Shown here in pieces: positions 1 to 5,980 of a DNA stretch of 5,980 nt. Each line of letters starts with the position of its first letter. The first letter of the stretch is position 1. The DNA comes from Caldisericota bacterium. Lineage in GTDB: Bacteria > Caldisericota > Caldisericia > Cryosericales > Cryosericaceae. Below the pieces are notes generated by a model. The model had not been told where the DNA came from and ran no database searches. It saw only the letters and a program-made list of their open reading frames with translations. The stretch is from positions 1-5,980 of the forward strand of contig JAPLGI010000045.1 of NCBI GenBank assembly GCA_026390245.1, read 5' to 3'. The position numbers and the translations under genes were made by a program.

Positions 1-730
1 GGCCTTCTACTACGGCATCGACCGCAAGCTCATCACCCAGAAAGCCATGGTCGGCACCGACGCCGTCCTCTCACCCCTGTCCTCCGGTTCCGCCTACTTC
101 AAGCCGGTCCTGGCCAAGTATGCGTACAACCTCGACAAGGCCAACGAGCTCCTGGATGCCGCCGGCTGGAAGTGGAACGCCGCCAAGACGGAGCGCATTC
201 TTCCCGATGGCACCGCAGCCGTCCTGAAGATCCCGTATTCGCAGGGCGCCGCCTTCCGTATCCGTGAAGTCACCCTCATCCAGCCCATGCTCGCCAAGAT
301 GGGCATCACCGTCCAGCACGATCCCATGGACTTCAACGCCATGCTGGACTCTGCCACGGCCGGCACCTTCATCGTGGCTCTCCACGGCATCAGCTTCAGC
401 AACTACGACGCCTTCGGCTCGATCAACCAGTTCCATTCGAACCAGATCCCGACCGAAGCCAACGGCATGCAGGGCCAGAACAACTACCGCTACAACAACC
501 CGATGATGGACAAGTGGATCGACACAGCACAGAAGGCTACTACGGCTGCCGTCCTCAAGGAAGCATACTCCAACATCCAGGACATCTGGGGCGAGGACCT
601 TCCGTGCTTCTATCTTGAGCAGCGCGTCTACCCCGACGAAGTCCGCAAGGGCATCAAGGGCTACGACCACTTCTTCTCCTCCACCATCTACAACAACTGG
701 AACGTCCAGTACTGGTATTGGTGGAAGTAG
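1..730 (+). CDS. ABC transporter solute-binding protein, family 5 (C-terminal part only)
   Basis: This is the 3' end of a gene whose start lies left of the window. The frame is open from base 2 and gives 242 residues before the TAG stop. The visible part begins with AFYYGIDRK, which matches the region of the SBP_bac_5 family where a YAIDR-type motif is followed by a 'fall through to the closed form' segment. Next comes a KANELLDAAGW motif (about residues 47-57), a hallmark of peptide/nickel-type binding proteins. The protein ends in an aromatic-rich tail (YWYWWK), a kind of ending seen in this family. The protein would sit outside the cytoplasmic membrane and hand substrate to the two permeases encoded next. 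Signal peptide or lipobox cannot be seen. Third codon positions are strikingly C-rich compared with the downstream genes, which fits high expression. The ligand cannot be inferred. Confidence 0.9.
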   Translation, partial: AFYYGIDRKLITQKAMVGTDAVLSPLSSGSAYFKPVLAKYAYNLDKANELLDAAGWKWNAAKTERILPDGTAAVLKIPYSQGAAFRIREVTLIQPMLAKMGITVQHDPMDFNAMLDSATAGTFIVALHGISFSNYDAFGSINQFHSNQIPTEANGMQGQNNYRYNNPMMDKWIDTAQKATTAAVLKEAYSNIQDIWGEDLPCFYLEQRVYPDEVRKGIKGYDHFFSSTIYNNWNVQYWYWWK

Positions 731-740
731 CTACAATCGC

Positions 741-780
741 CAGGTCTGTCGACACCGCGACAATGGAGTCTGAAGACCTG
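741..780 (+). repeat. Inverted repeat downstream of the binding-protein gene
   Basis: A perfect 7-base inverted repeat (CAGGTCT at 741-747, AGACCTG at 774-780) encloses a smaller one (TGTCG at 747-751, CGACA at 758-762; the shared base 747 can pair in only one of them). It starts 10 bases after the binding-protein stop codon. As RNA it could form a weak branched structure next to the stronger hairpin that follows. No T-run follows, so it is not a classical terminator. Any function is inference. Confidence 0.4.
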
Positions 781-796
781 TAGGTTCATTTGTCGG

Positions 797-826
797 CTCC
801 CACGTTTCTGCAGAGAGACGTGGGAG
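797..826 (+). promoter_or_regulatory. Strong intercistronic hairpin between binding-protein and permease genes
   Basis: CTCCCACGTTTCT (797-809) can pair with AGAGACGTGGGAG (814-826) to give a 13-base-pair stem with one G-U pair and a four-base loop (GCAG). There is no T-run after it, and the permease ribosome binding site follows 7 bases later. In ABC importer operons, a hairpin after the binding-protein gene commonly protects the upstream message or reduces read-through, so that the binding protein outnumbers the membrane complex. That role is inferred here from position and fold only. A partial, factor-assisted terminator is an alternative. Confidence 0.65.
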
Positions 827-851
827 ACTGCTGAAAGGAGTCTTCGCCAAA

Positions 852-1841
852 ATGAGAGACTACATAGTTCGGCGTGTCCTGGGCATGATCCCGCTCATCC
901 TGATCGTGATGATCGTGTCTTTTGGCATCTTCTCCCTCGTACCAAACCCATTCGCGGCTCTGATTGAGAACCCGCGAATCAAGAAGTCCGACATCCAGCG
1001 CCTGATCAAGGCTTGGGGATTCGACCTTCCATGGTACCTGAGGTTCTTCAAGTGGTTTGGCGGTGTCATTCGGGGGGATTGGGGCCCCTCTCTGCTTTAT
1101 CCTGGCTCCCTGGCCCGTGACATCATCGCGAGGGCGTTGCCTGTGACCGTTCGGCTCATGGGGATCGAACTGCTGGTATCTCTCGCTGTTGCCCTTCCGA
1201 TAGGCATCATCTCCGCGGTCAAGCAGTACTCTGTGACGGACTATGTTGTCACAGTCTTCAGTTTTCTTGGCATGTCCATGCCCTCGTTCTGGTTGGGGCT
1301 GATGATGATGATGCTGTTCAGCGTCGTTCTCAAGCGGCCGGACGGAATGACTCCTCTTCTTCCTGCAGGCGGAATCATTACGCCCGGACTGGAAGATGCT
1401 TCGTTCTGGGTCAAGTTCGGGGACCGGGCACAATATCTCGTGCTTCCCGTCTTCGTTCTCTCTTTCATCTCGATAGGCGGTTGGGCACGCTACATGCGTT
1501 CATCAATGCTTGAAGTCGTACGACAGGACTACATACGTACGGCTCGTGCCAAGGGCGCTCCAGAGCGTCTAGTCATCAACAAGCACGCGCTGCGCAATGC
1601 AATGATCCCGATTGTTACCCTGATTGCATTGTCGGTGCCGGGCATTGTCGGTGGCGCGGCCATCACAGAGACGATCTTCAACATTCCAGGAATGGGAAGT
1701 CTTATCATTCAGGCGGAAATCAAGAGCGACTATCCTACGGCCATGATCGGCCTTATGCTCGCCAGTGTATTGGTCATCGTGTTCAATCTGGTGGCAGATA
1801 TCGTATACGCGTGGATTGATCCGCGTATCAAGTACAGCTAG
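852..1841 (+). CDS. Peptide/nickel-type ABC transporter permease, DppB/OppB-like
   Basis: This encodes a 329-residue inner (cytoplasmic) membrane protein of normal length for the DppB/OppB family. It begins MRDYIVRRVLGMIPLI, the usual short N-terminus running into the first membrane helix (about 10-30). Further hydrophobic segments lie near 97-123, 131-160, 194-214, 254-276 and 297-320, giving six helices. The cytoplasmic coupling loop that docks on an ATPase is at about 226-253 (DYIRTARAKGAPERLV...), a clear EAA-type motif with the conserved glycine. ETIFNIPGMG (273-282) and the ending DPRIKYS are also typical. The start has an AAAGGAG site at 834-840, 11 bases upstream. It pairs with the DppC-like permease 9 bases downstream to form the channel. 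The four methionines at 151-154 come from an ATG microsatellite at 1302-1313. Confidence 0.95.
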   Translation: MRDYIVRRVLGMIPLILIVMIVSFGIFSLVPNPFAALIENPRIKKSDIQRLIKAWGFDLPWYLRFFKWFGGVIRGDWGPSLLYPGSLARDIIARALPVTVRLMGIELLVSLAVALPIGIISAVKQYSVTDYVVTVFSFLGMSMPSFWLGLMMMMLFSVVLKRPDGMTPLLPAGGIITPGLEDASFWVKFGDRAQYLVLPVFVLSFISIGGWARYMRSSMLEVVRQDYIRTARAKGAPERLVINKHALRNAMIPIVTLIALSVPGIVGGAAITETIFNIPGMGSLIIQAEIKSDYPTAMIGLMLASVLVIVFNLVADIVYAWIDPRIKYS

Positions 1842-1845
1842 GAGG
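1840..1845 (+). promoter_or_regulatory. Ribosome binding site overlapping a stop codon
   Basis: AGGAGG begins inside the TAG stop of the first permease gene and lies 5 bases before the ATG of the second. Ribosomes finishing the first permease stop on this site, which suggests translational coupling of the two permeases and so equal amounts of both. Confidence 0.75.
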
Positions 1846-1850
1846 GCATC

Positions 1851-2753
1851 ATGGCGGAAAAAGCTATTGAAGCCAAGAAGAAGGGTCAGAAGAAGTCCTC
1901 TGAGGACTACACCTATGTCGGAATGGTATTTCACCGTCTGACGCGCCACAAGCTGGCCATGGTGGGCGCATTCATGCTTATCCTCATCTTACTGTTTGTC
2001 TTTGTGGGACCCCTGGTATGGCGTGCTGACCCCAACGCTCAGATCGAGGGCATCGAGGGATTGTTCAATGTGCCGTCGAGCGCTCATCCCATGGGGACCG
2101 ACGACTACGGTCGTGACGTTCTTGCCCGGATGTTCTTCGGAGGACGCATATCCCTGTTCATCGGATTCATCTCGGCCATCACGTCCACGATCGTAGGCGC
2201 GGTCGTCGGCCTTGCAGCAGGCTACTACGGCGGCTGGGCTGACAATATTCTCATGCGGTTCACTGATGCCATGCTGTCAATTCCGACATTCCCGCTGTTG
2301 ATAGCCCTGGCGAGCGTCATCGGAAAAGGTGTTGGGCAGATTATTCTGGTCATTGTCGTGTTTGGGTGGATGGTTGACGCCCGTCTTGTCCGGGGCCTGA
2401 CGCTTTCCCTCAAAGAGCAGGAATACGTGGAGGCGGCTCGTGCGATCGGCGCAAGTGCCAACCGCATCATGTGGAGGCATCTGTTTCCGAACACGCTGGC
2501 AGTTCTGATTGTTTCGACGACCATCGGTATCGGTGGAGCCATCATCTATGAGGCATCCATCAGCTTTCTGGGATTCGGAGTTCAAGCACCTTTCGCCAGT
2601 TGGGGAAACATGCTTCAGAATGCTCAGCAGTTCATCTGGAACTCGCCTCGTCTCATCATCTACCCTGGACTTGCGATCTTCATGACTGTTCTTGGATTCA
2701 ACTTCTTCGGAGATGGACTCCGCGATGCCATCGATCCGAAATTGAAACTGTAG
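1851..2753 (+). CDS. Peptide/nickel-type ABC transporter permease, DppC/OppC-like
   Basis: This encodes 300 residues, the usual DppC/OppC length. A lysine-rich cytoplasmic N-terminus (1-20) leads into an OppC_N-type segment (VFHRLTRHKLAMVGAFMLI, about 26-44) and the first membrane helix (about 36-56). The family signature HPMGTDDYGRDVLARMFFGGR is at about 79-99. Five more hydrophobic segments follow, near 101-124, 136-156, 162-182, 214-236 and 267-286. The EAA coupling loop is EYVEAARAIGASANRIMWRHLFPN at 191-214. The protein ends GDGLRDAIDPKLKL, typical of the family. The ATG start is fixed by the AGGAGG site just before it. It is the second half of the membrane channel, and its loop should contact one of the two ATPases encoded next. 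Confidence 0.95.
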   Translation: MAEKAIEAKKKGQKKSSEDYTYVGMVFHRLTRHKLAMVGAFMLILILLFVFVGPLVWRADPNAQIEGIEGLFNVPSSAHPMGTDDYGRDVLARMFFGGRISLFIGFISAITSTIVGAVVGLAAGYYGGWADNILMRFTDAMLSIPTFPLLIALASVIGKGVGQIILVIVVFGWMVDARLVRGLTLSLKEQEYVEAARAIGASANRIMWRHLFPNTLAVLIVSTTIGIGGAIIYEASISFLGFGVQAPFASWGNMLQNAQQFIWNSPRLIIYPGLAIFMTVLGFNFFGDGLRDAIDPKLKL

Positions 2754-2758
2754 GGGGG
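2752..2758 (+). promoter_or_regulatory. G-rich ribosome binding site for a GTG start
   Basis: AGGGGGG overlaps the TAG stop of the second permease gene and lies 4 bases before a GTG codon at 2763. It supports GTG as the start of the first ATPase gene, because no ATG in that frame lies between this site and the conserved N-terminal region of the protein. The off-consensus site and GTG start may lower initiation, with coupling to the upstream gene making up for it. Confidence 0.6.
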
Positions 2759-2762
2759 ATCC

Positions 2763-3749
2763 GTGGACAATCGAGAAGTACTAGTTGACATAAAGAATCT
2801 GCGGACTTTCTTCTATACAGAGGACGGCGTGGTTCCAGCCGTGGATGGTGTTGACCTCACTATTCACCGGGGAGAGGTCGTAGGCTTGGTGGGTGAGTCT
2901 GGCTGTGGGAAGTCCGTCACGGCTCTCTCGATCATTCGCCTCATTCCCAATCCACCCGGAAAGATCATCGGAGGCGAGATCTTCTTCCATGGCGAGGATC
3001 TACTCAAGAAGAATGAAGAGGAAACACGCCTGATACGCGGTGACAAGATCTCCATGATTTTTCAGGAGCCCATGACATCGCTCAATCCAGTCTATACGAT
3101 TGGCGATCAGATCAGTGAAGCAATTACACTGCATCAGAAGATCGATGGCGCCGAGGCGAAGAAGCGTACAATCGAGATGCTTCATCTGGTTGGCATTCCG
3201 GAGCCAGAACGGCGCTTCAGCCAGTACCCCCATGAGATGAGCGGGGGCATGCGGCAGAGGGTCATGATCGCAATGGCTCTGTCCTCGAATCCCGAGCTCC
3301 TGATTTCCGACGAGGCGACGACAGCGCTAGACGTCACCATCCAGGCTCAGATCCTTGACCTGATGCGCGGACTTCAGAAGAAGCTGGGCATGGCCATTCT
3401 CATTATTACCCATAACCTTGCGGTCGTCGCAGAAATGGCCGAGACCATCAATATCGCGTATGCTGGCAAGATCGTCGAGAGCGCAACCGCGAAGGAAATC
3501 TTCAAGGCTCCGCGCCACCCGTATACATATGGCCTGCTGCAGTCAATTCCGAAATTCACAGAGAAGAGAACAAATGAGCCTCTACCAGCCATTGAGGGCA
3601 TGGTTCCTTCCCCGTATCACATGCCGAAGGGTTGCCGCTTCAACCCTCGCTGCCCATTTGCGACAGAGAAGTGCAGAGAGGAAGAGCCAGAGATCATTGA
3701 GCTTACGCCTGGGCATCTGGTTCGTTGCTTCCACCCCATCGAGTCATAG
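2763..3749 (+). CDS. Peptide/nickel-type ABC transporter ATPase, DppD/OppD-like
   Basis: This 328-residue cytoplasmic ATPase powers the importer. Motifs in order are Walker A GESGCGKS (44-51), Q-loop glutamine 101 ([10 protein letters not shown]), signature MSGGMRQR (159-166), Walker B and D-loop [12 protein letters not shown] (179-190, with D183 and catalytic E184) and switch histidine 217 in ITHNLAVV. The C-terminal Oligo_HPY-type tail (RHPYTYGLL, 251-259) holds cysteines 291, 297, 304 and 322. Two positions are unusual: Ala185 where DEPT is usual in this family, and Asn218 where THD is usual. All core catalytic residues remain, so the protein should be active. It starts with GTG, 9 bases after the DppC-like gene. 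It is assigned as DppD-like rather than DppF-like from gene order, its [10 protein letters not shown]-loop and its MSGGMRQR signature. Confidence 0.93.
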   Translation: MDNREVLVDIKNLRTFFYTEDGVVPAVDGVDLTIHRGEVVGLVGESGCGKSVTALSIIRLIPNPPGKIIGGEIFFHGEDLLKKNEEETRLIRGDKISMIFQEPMTSLNPVYTIGDQISEAITLHQKIDGAEAKKRTIEMLHLVGIPEPERRFSQYPHEMSGGMRQRVMIAMALSSNPELLISDEATTALDVTIQAQILDLMRGLQKKLGMAILIITHNLAVVAEMAETINIAYAGKIVESATAKEIFKAPRHPYTYGLLQSIPKFTEKRTNEPLPAIEGMVPSPYHMPKGCRFNPRCPFATEKCREEEPEIIELTPGHLVRCFHPIES

Positions 3750-3755
3750 GCAGAG

Positions 3756-3760
3756 AGGAG
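3756..3760 (+). promoter_or_regulatory. Ribosome binding site that decides the second ATPase start
   Basis: AGGAG lies only 2 bases before an ATG at 3763 but 8 bases before a second in-frame ATG at 3769. Normal spacing favours the ATG at 3769, so the protein probably begins MATRLVEVQ rather than [11 protein letters not shown]. Confidence 0.6.
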
Positions 3761-3768
3761 AAATGACC

Positions 3769-4743
3769 ATGGCAACTAGACTCGTAGAAGTCCAGAAACT
3801 CAAGAAGTGGTTCCCCATCAAGGGGGTAGTTTTCTCAACCACCGTCGCATCTGTGAAGGCTGTGGACGAAGTGAGTTTCTTCATCAATCAAGGCGAAACA
3901 CTGGGCTTGGTGGGAGAATCTGGATCGGGCAAGACGACCGCAGGACGAACCATGCTGAAGCTTCTGCAGCCCACCGGTGGAAAGATCATCTACAAAGGGG
4001 AAGACATCACGAAGTTGACTCCGAACCAAATGAGACCCCTCCGTCGGAATATGCAGATCATGTTCCAGGACCCATACGGTTCCCTCAATCCGCGGATGCC
4101 TGTGGGGGACATCATTCAGGAGCCTCTGGATGTGCACGGCATCGGCACGAGGAAGGAACGCCGACAGGCTGTTGCTACCATGATGGAGACGGTTGGCCTG
4201 CGCCCCGAGTATGAGAGGCGCTATCCTCATGAGTTCTCTGGTGGTCAGCGCCAGCGTATTGGAGTTGCGCGCGCGCTTGTCATCAATCCAGAACTGCTTG
4301 TCCTCGATGAGCCAATTTCAGCTTTGGATGTGTCGATTCAGTCGCAGATCATCAACTTGCTGCAGGAACTCCAGCAGAGGCTGAATCTGACGTATCTCTT
4401 CATCGCTCATGACCTCGCTGTGGTACGTCACATGTCTGATCGCGTCGCTGTCATGTACCTTGGCAAGATCGTCGAGACGGCAGAAAACGATGAGCTGTTC
4501 GACCACCCGCTTCACCCCTACACGCAGGCTCTCCTGTCGGCTGTACCGGTGCCGGATCCCGAGGTCAAGAGAGAACGTATCATCTTGCAGGGAGATATCC
4601 CGTCCCCAGTGAACCCTCCGTCTGGCTGTCACTTCCGTACGCGGTGCCCTTATGCAATGCCCATCTGCAAGGAGCAGGAGCCTCTGGCTATTGAGGTAGC
4701 TCCCGGGCACACGGTGGCCTGCCACCTTCTGACGAAGAAGTAA
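3769..4743 (+). CDS. Peptide/nickel-type ABC transporter ATPase, DppF/OppF-like
   Basis: This encodes 324 residues from the preferred ATG (326 if the ATG at 3763 is used). The frame stays open far upstream, back into the preceding gene, but that part has no family similarity and is a shadow. Motifs in order are Walker A GESGSGKT (49-56), Q-loop glutamine 100 in [13 protein letters not shown], signature FSGGQRQR (156-163), Walker [13 protein letters not shown] (176-187, D180 and E181) and switch histidine 214 in IAHDLAVV. The [25 protein letters not shown] and [12 protein letters not shown] strings are typical of DppF/OppF. The early KKWFPIKG is also typical. The C-terminal Oligo_HPY-type tail carries cysteines 287, 293, 300 and 318. 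It forms the asymmetric ATPase pair with the preceding gene product, 19 bases upstream, and is the last gene of the transporter operon. Confidence 0.95.
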   Translation: MATRLVEVQKLKKWFPIKGVVFSTTVASVKAVDEVSFFINQGETLGLVGESGSGKTTAGRTMLKLLQPTGGKIIYKGEDITKLTPNQMRPLRRNMQIMFQDPYGSLNPRMPVGDIIQEPLDVHGIGTRKERRQAVATMMETVGLRPEYERRYPHEFSGGQRQRIGVARALVINPELLVLDEPISALDVSIQSQIINLLQELQQRLNLTYLFIAHDLAVVRHMSDRVAVMYLGKIVETAENDELFDHPLHPYTQALLSAVPVPDPEVKRERIILQGDIPSPVNPPSGCHFRTRCPYAMPICKEQEPLAIEVAPGHTVACHLLTKK

Positions 4744-4749
4744 GAACGA

Positions 4750-4765
4750 CAGACGTGCAGACGTG
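4750..4765 (+). repeat. Two tandem copies of CAGACGTG
   Basis: The 8-base unit CAGACGTG occurs twice, back to back, just after the stop of the last transporter gene and directly before the hairpin. It may be a chance local duplication. A protein binding site is possible, but nothing else supports it. Confidence 0.4.
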
Positions 4766-4766
4766 C

Positions 4767-4804
4767 CGGGCCGTCCGTCCCAACAATCAGGGACAGGCGG
4801 CCCG
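4767..4804 (+). terminator. Strong hairpin between the two gene groups, possible terminator without a U-tract
   Basis: CGGGCCGTCCGTCCC (4767-4781) can pair with GGGACAGGCGGCCCG (4790-4804). This gives a 15-position stem with one G-U pair and one mismatch around an 8-base loop. It starts 24 bases after the end of the transporter operon. The following bases (CTTGCGTTG) hold few Ts, so it does not match a standard intrinsic terminator. It may stop transcription weakly, protect the transporter message from 3' decay, or do both. The next gene starts 22 bases later, with its ribosome binding site 10 bases after the stem and outside it. I see no convincing promoter in the gap. Confidence 0.55.
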
Positions 4805-4826
4805 CTTGCGTTGAAGAGGAGACGTC

Positions 4827-5072
4827 ATGCGGATCAATGTGCACATAATCCCGGGCAGCAGCAAGTCGGATGTGGAATCAGGTGCTCCCTGGCGTGTCCA
4901 TGTACATGCCAGGCCTGTAGAGGGCAAGGCAAATGAAGAACTCGTGCAGATTCTGAGCGATTACTTTGGCGTGCCTCGCTCTGCAGTACACATCGTGTGC
5001 GGGCACACTTCAAGGAGCAAGACCGTGGAAATCGGTCTGGAAGGCAGTGCAATGACCAAAGGAGCACGATGA
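4827..5072 (+). CDS. DUF167 (YggU/UPF0235) family protein
   Basis: This encodes a small 81-residue protein. It matches the DUF167 family through VHARPVEGKANEELVQIL (about 26-43), the following FGVPRSAVHIV (47-57) and the GHTSRSKTVEI block (59-69), which together make up nearly the whole conserved domain. The family folds as a small alpha/beta domain whose biochemical role is not established. The ATG start is supported by AGAGGAG at 4815-4821, 5 bases upstream. The stop codon overlaps the lspA start (ATGA), so the two are very likely translated together. Residues after about 71 are probably a loose tail. There is no signal peptide or membrane segment, so it should be cytoplasmic. Confidence 0.85.
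   Translation: MRINVHIIPGSSKSDVESGAPWRVHVHARPVEGKANEELVQILSDYFGVPRSAVHIVCGHTSRSKTVEIGLEGSAMTKGAR
5058..5064 (+). promoter_or_regulatory. Ribosome binding site inside the DUF167 gene, sets the lspA start
   Basis: AAAGGAG lies 4 bases before the ATG at 5069. It favours that ATG over an in-frame one at 4997, which would add 24 residues unlike any LspA N-terminus and would overlap most of the DUF167 3' end. Confidence 0.7.
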
Positions 5073-5530
5073 GCAAGATGGGGGGTCTTTCGCGCTGGGT
5101 GGTCATCGTTGTCCTGATGATCATGACAGATCAGGCTACCAAGTGGATGGCTCGGCGATTTCTCTTCCGGCACTCAGTTTTGACGGGGCCCGTGGGTCTA
5201 GTTCTGACGATGAACAAGGGAGTTGCTTTTGGGCTCTTTGGCGGGATGCAGTGGGTTGTGCCAGTGAACGCAGTGCTCGGAACTGGCGTCTGCGTTGCGG
5301 CCGTTGCAGCCTTGTACCGGGGAGATCGGGGGCTGGCCCATGGTCTCTTTCTTATCTTTGCAGGGTTTGCAGGCAATTTTATCGATCGTATTGTGGCGGG
5401 ACAGGTGACAGACTTCCTGTGGGTGCGTGGGTGGTCGGTATTCAACGTGGCAGACTGCCTGGTAACCACCGGAGCAATACTATGTGGTCTTGCGCTTCTC
5501 TTTCCCGTCCGCTGGGGCTTTCATGCGTGA
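5069..5530 (+). CDS. lspA: Lipoprotein signal peptidase (signal peptidase II)
   Basis: This encodes 153 residues, the usual LspA length. The enzyme is an aspartyl protease in the cytoplasmic membrane that cuts signal peptides from prolipoproteins just before the lipid-modified cysteine. Conserved blocks in order are DQATKW (21-26), LTMNKGVAFGLF (46-57, the N-x-G-x-A-F block), AGNFIDRIVAGQVTDF (101-116) and FNVADCLVTTG (125-135). The catalytic aspartates are predicted to be D106 and D129. Hydrophobic segments near 8-26, 61-82, 89-107 and 130-147 fit the four-helix family topology. The start is ATG within the ATGA junction with the DUF167 gene, supported by AAAGGAG upstream. The 3' end overlaps the next gene by 8 bases. 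Confidence 0.95.
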   Translation: MSKMGGLSRWVVIVVLMIMTDQATKWMARRFLFRHSVLTGPVGLVLTMNKGVAFGLFGGMQWVVPVNAVLGTGVCVAAVAALYRGDRGLAHGLFLIFAGFAGNFIDRIVAGQVTDFLWVRGWSVFNVADCLVTTGAILCGLALLFPVRWGFHA

Positions 5531-5980
5531 TCTGAAGCTGGGGCTGGTCGTGGTGCCGGTTCTGTACATGGATGATGACATCATTGCGGTGAACAAGCCG
5601 GCTGGACTCCCCGTCTTCACTGCTCCGGGGAAGGTCGCCGGGACACTGACCGAAGTGGCTCTGGCGTGCGGTGTCACCCTGTACGACGGTGAGGGTGTTG
5701 AGCTGCCAGGGGTCGTGCATCGGCTCGACAAGGACACAAGTGGCGTCATGGTGCTGGCCCGTTCTGCAGCTGGGTGGAGCTGCTTCAAGAGGGAGCTCGG
5801 GAACCATGAGGCGCAGAAGCAGTATCTTGCCCTGGTTCGCGGGACATTCGCTGAGAAGAGTGGCCGGATCGACGTACCTATCGGGGCAGTTCACTCCCGC
5901 GGGCTCCTGCTTCGGCAGGCCGATAGTTCGGGGCGCCCTTCTACGACCGACTTCGAGGTCATCCGCCAGTTTGGCAGCCA
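5523..5980 (+). CDS. RluA-family pseudouridine synthase (N-terminal part only)
   Basis: This frame is open from ATG 5523 to the window edge (152 full codons visible). It contains the RluA-family catalytic motif HRLDKDTSG (66-74), with predicted catalytic D69. This enzyme type converts uridine to pseudouridine in rRNA or tRNA. Other family landmarks are VNKPAGLPV (23-31) near the start, KQYLALVRG (99-107) and the substitution-tolerant RPSTTDFEV stretch (138-146). The start overlaps the lspA stop by 8 bases and has only a weak GGGG site (5514-5517) upstream, so coupling to lspA translation is likely. The catalytic domain begins within about 15 residues of the N-terminus, so there is no S4 RNA-binding domain before it, unlike RluD or RluC. 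The rest of the protein, and which RNA site it modifies, lie beyond the window. No specific rlu gene symbol can be justified. Confidence 0.9.
   Translation, partial: MRDLKLGLVVVPVLYMDDDIIAVNKPAGLPVFTAPGKVAGTLTEVALACGVTLYDGEGVELPGVVHRLDKDTSGVMVLARSAAGWSCFKRELGNHEAQKQYLALVRGTFAEKSGRIDVPIGAVHSRGLLLRQADSSGRPSTTDFEVIRQFGS

Noticed and set aside
71..670. 199-codon open frame on the - strand opposite the binding-protein gene
   Set aside because: It is a by-product of the strong C preference at third codon positions of the real gene. Its translation resembles no family I know.
1302..1313. (ATG)4 microsatellite in the first permease gene as a possible phase-variation tract
   Set aside because: Gain or loss of a unit would keep the reading frame, so it could not switch the gene off. 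It simply encodes four methionines in a membrane helix.
786..1433. 215-codon open frame on the - strand opposite the first permease gene
   Set aside because: Its composition is rich in H, D, R and Q, as expected from reading a membrane-protein gene backwards. It has no ribosome binding site or recognisable domain.
3418..3768. N-terminal extension of the second ATPase frame, overlapping the first ATPase gene
   Set aside because: The extra residues show no family similarity and overlap the well-conserved 3' end of the preceding gene. The AGGAG site at 3756-3760 fits the short form.
4997..5068. Longer lspA start at 4997
   Set aside because: It would add a charged stretch not found in LspA proteins. 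The ATG at 5069 has an AAAGGAG site and forms the usual ATGA junction.
5143..5535. 130-codon open frame on the + strand within lspA
   Set aside because: It is out of frame with lspA, which shows all of the catalytic motifs, and has no domain of its own.
1..5980. Search for CRISPR arrays, tRNA or rRNA genes, insertion sequences and phage or defence genes
   Set aside because: No regularly spaced repeats, cloverleaf-like sequence, transposase motifs or terminal inverted repeats were seen by eye. Nearly all bases are explained by known transporter and housekeeping genes.

Overview
The window holds two consecutive gene groups, all on the + strand, separated by an 83-base gap with a strong hairpin. 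It is moderately GC-rich, tightly packed bacterial DNA. Every internal start has a Shine-Dalgarno-like site except the last gene, and gene ends overlap or nearly touch. The genes are bacterial, but nothing pins down the phylum. All protein families present are widespread, and I make no taxonomic call.

Region 1 (1-4743) is an almost complete ABC importer operon of the peptide/nickel type (Dpp/Opp family). In order it encodes the C-terminal part of a family 5 solute-binding protein (start outside the window), two membrane permeases (DppB-like and DppC-like) and two ATPases (DppD-like and DppF-like). The permeases form the channel, the two ATPases power it, and the binding protein delivers substrate from outside the membrane. 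Gaps between the last four genes are 9, 9 and 19 bases. The gap after the binding-protein gene is 121 bases and can fold into two hairpins. Together with the very C-rich third codon positions of that gene, this suggests the binding protein is made in excess over the membrane complex. The substrate (peptide, oligosaccharide, nickel or other) cannot be read from the sequence.

Region 2 (4827-5980) is a tight housekeeping cluster: a small DUF167/YggU-family protein, lipoprotein signal peptidase II (lspA), and the N-terminal part of an RluA-family pseudouridine synthase that runs off the right edge. The three reading frames overlap (ATGA junction, then 8 bases), so they are probably translated together. 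LspA matures lipoproteins, and solute-binding proteins of this family are often lipoproteins in monoderm bacteria. Whether this one is cannot be checked, because its N-terminus is not in the window.

I found no mobile element, CRISPR array, RNA gene or phage signal, and no convincing undescribed system. The points worth a second look are the hairpins, the codon-use shift, the matched four-cysteine tails of both ATPases, substitutions in the first ATPase, and the DUF167-lspA-pseudouridine synthase coupling.
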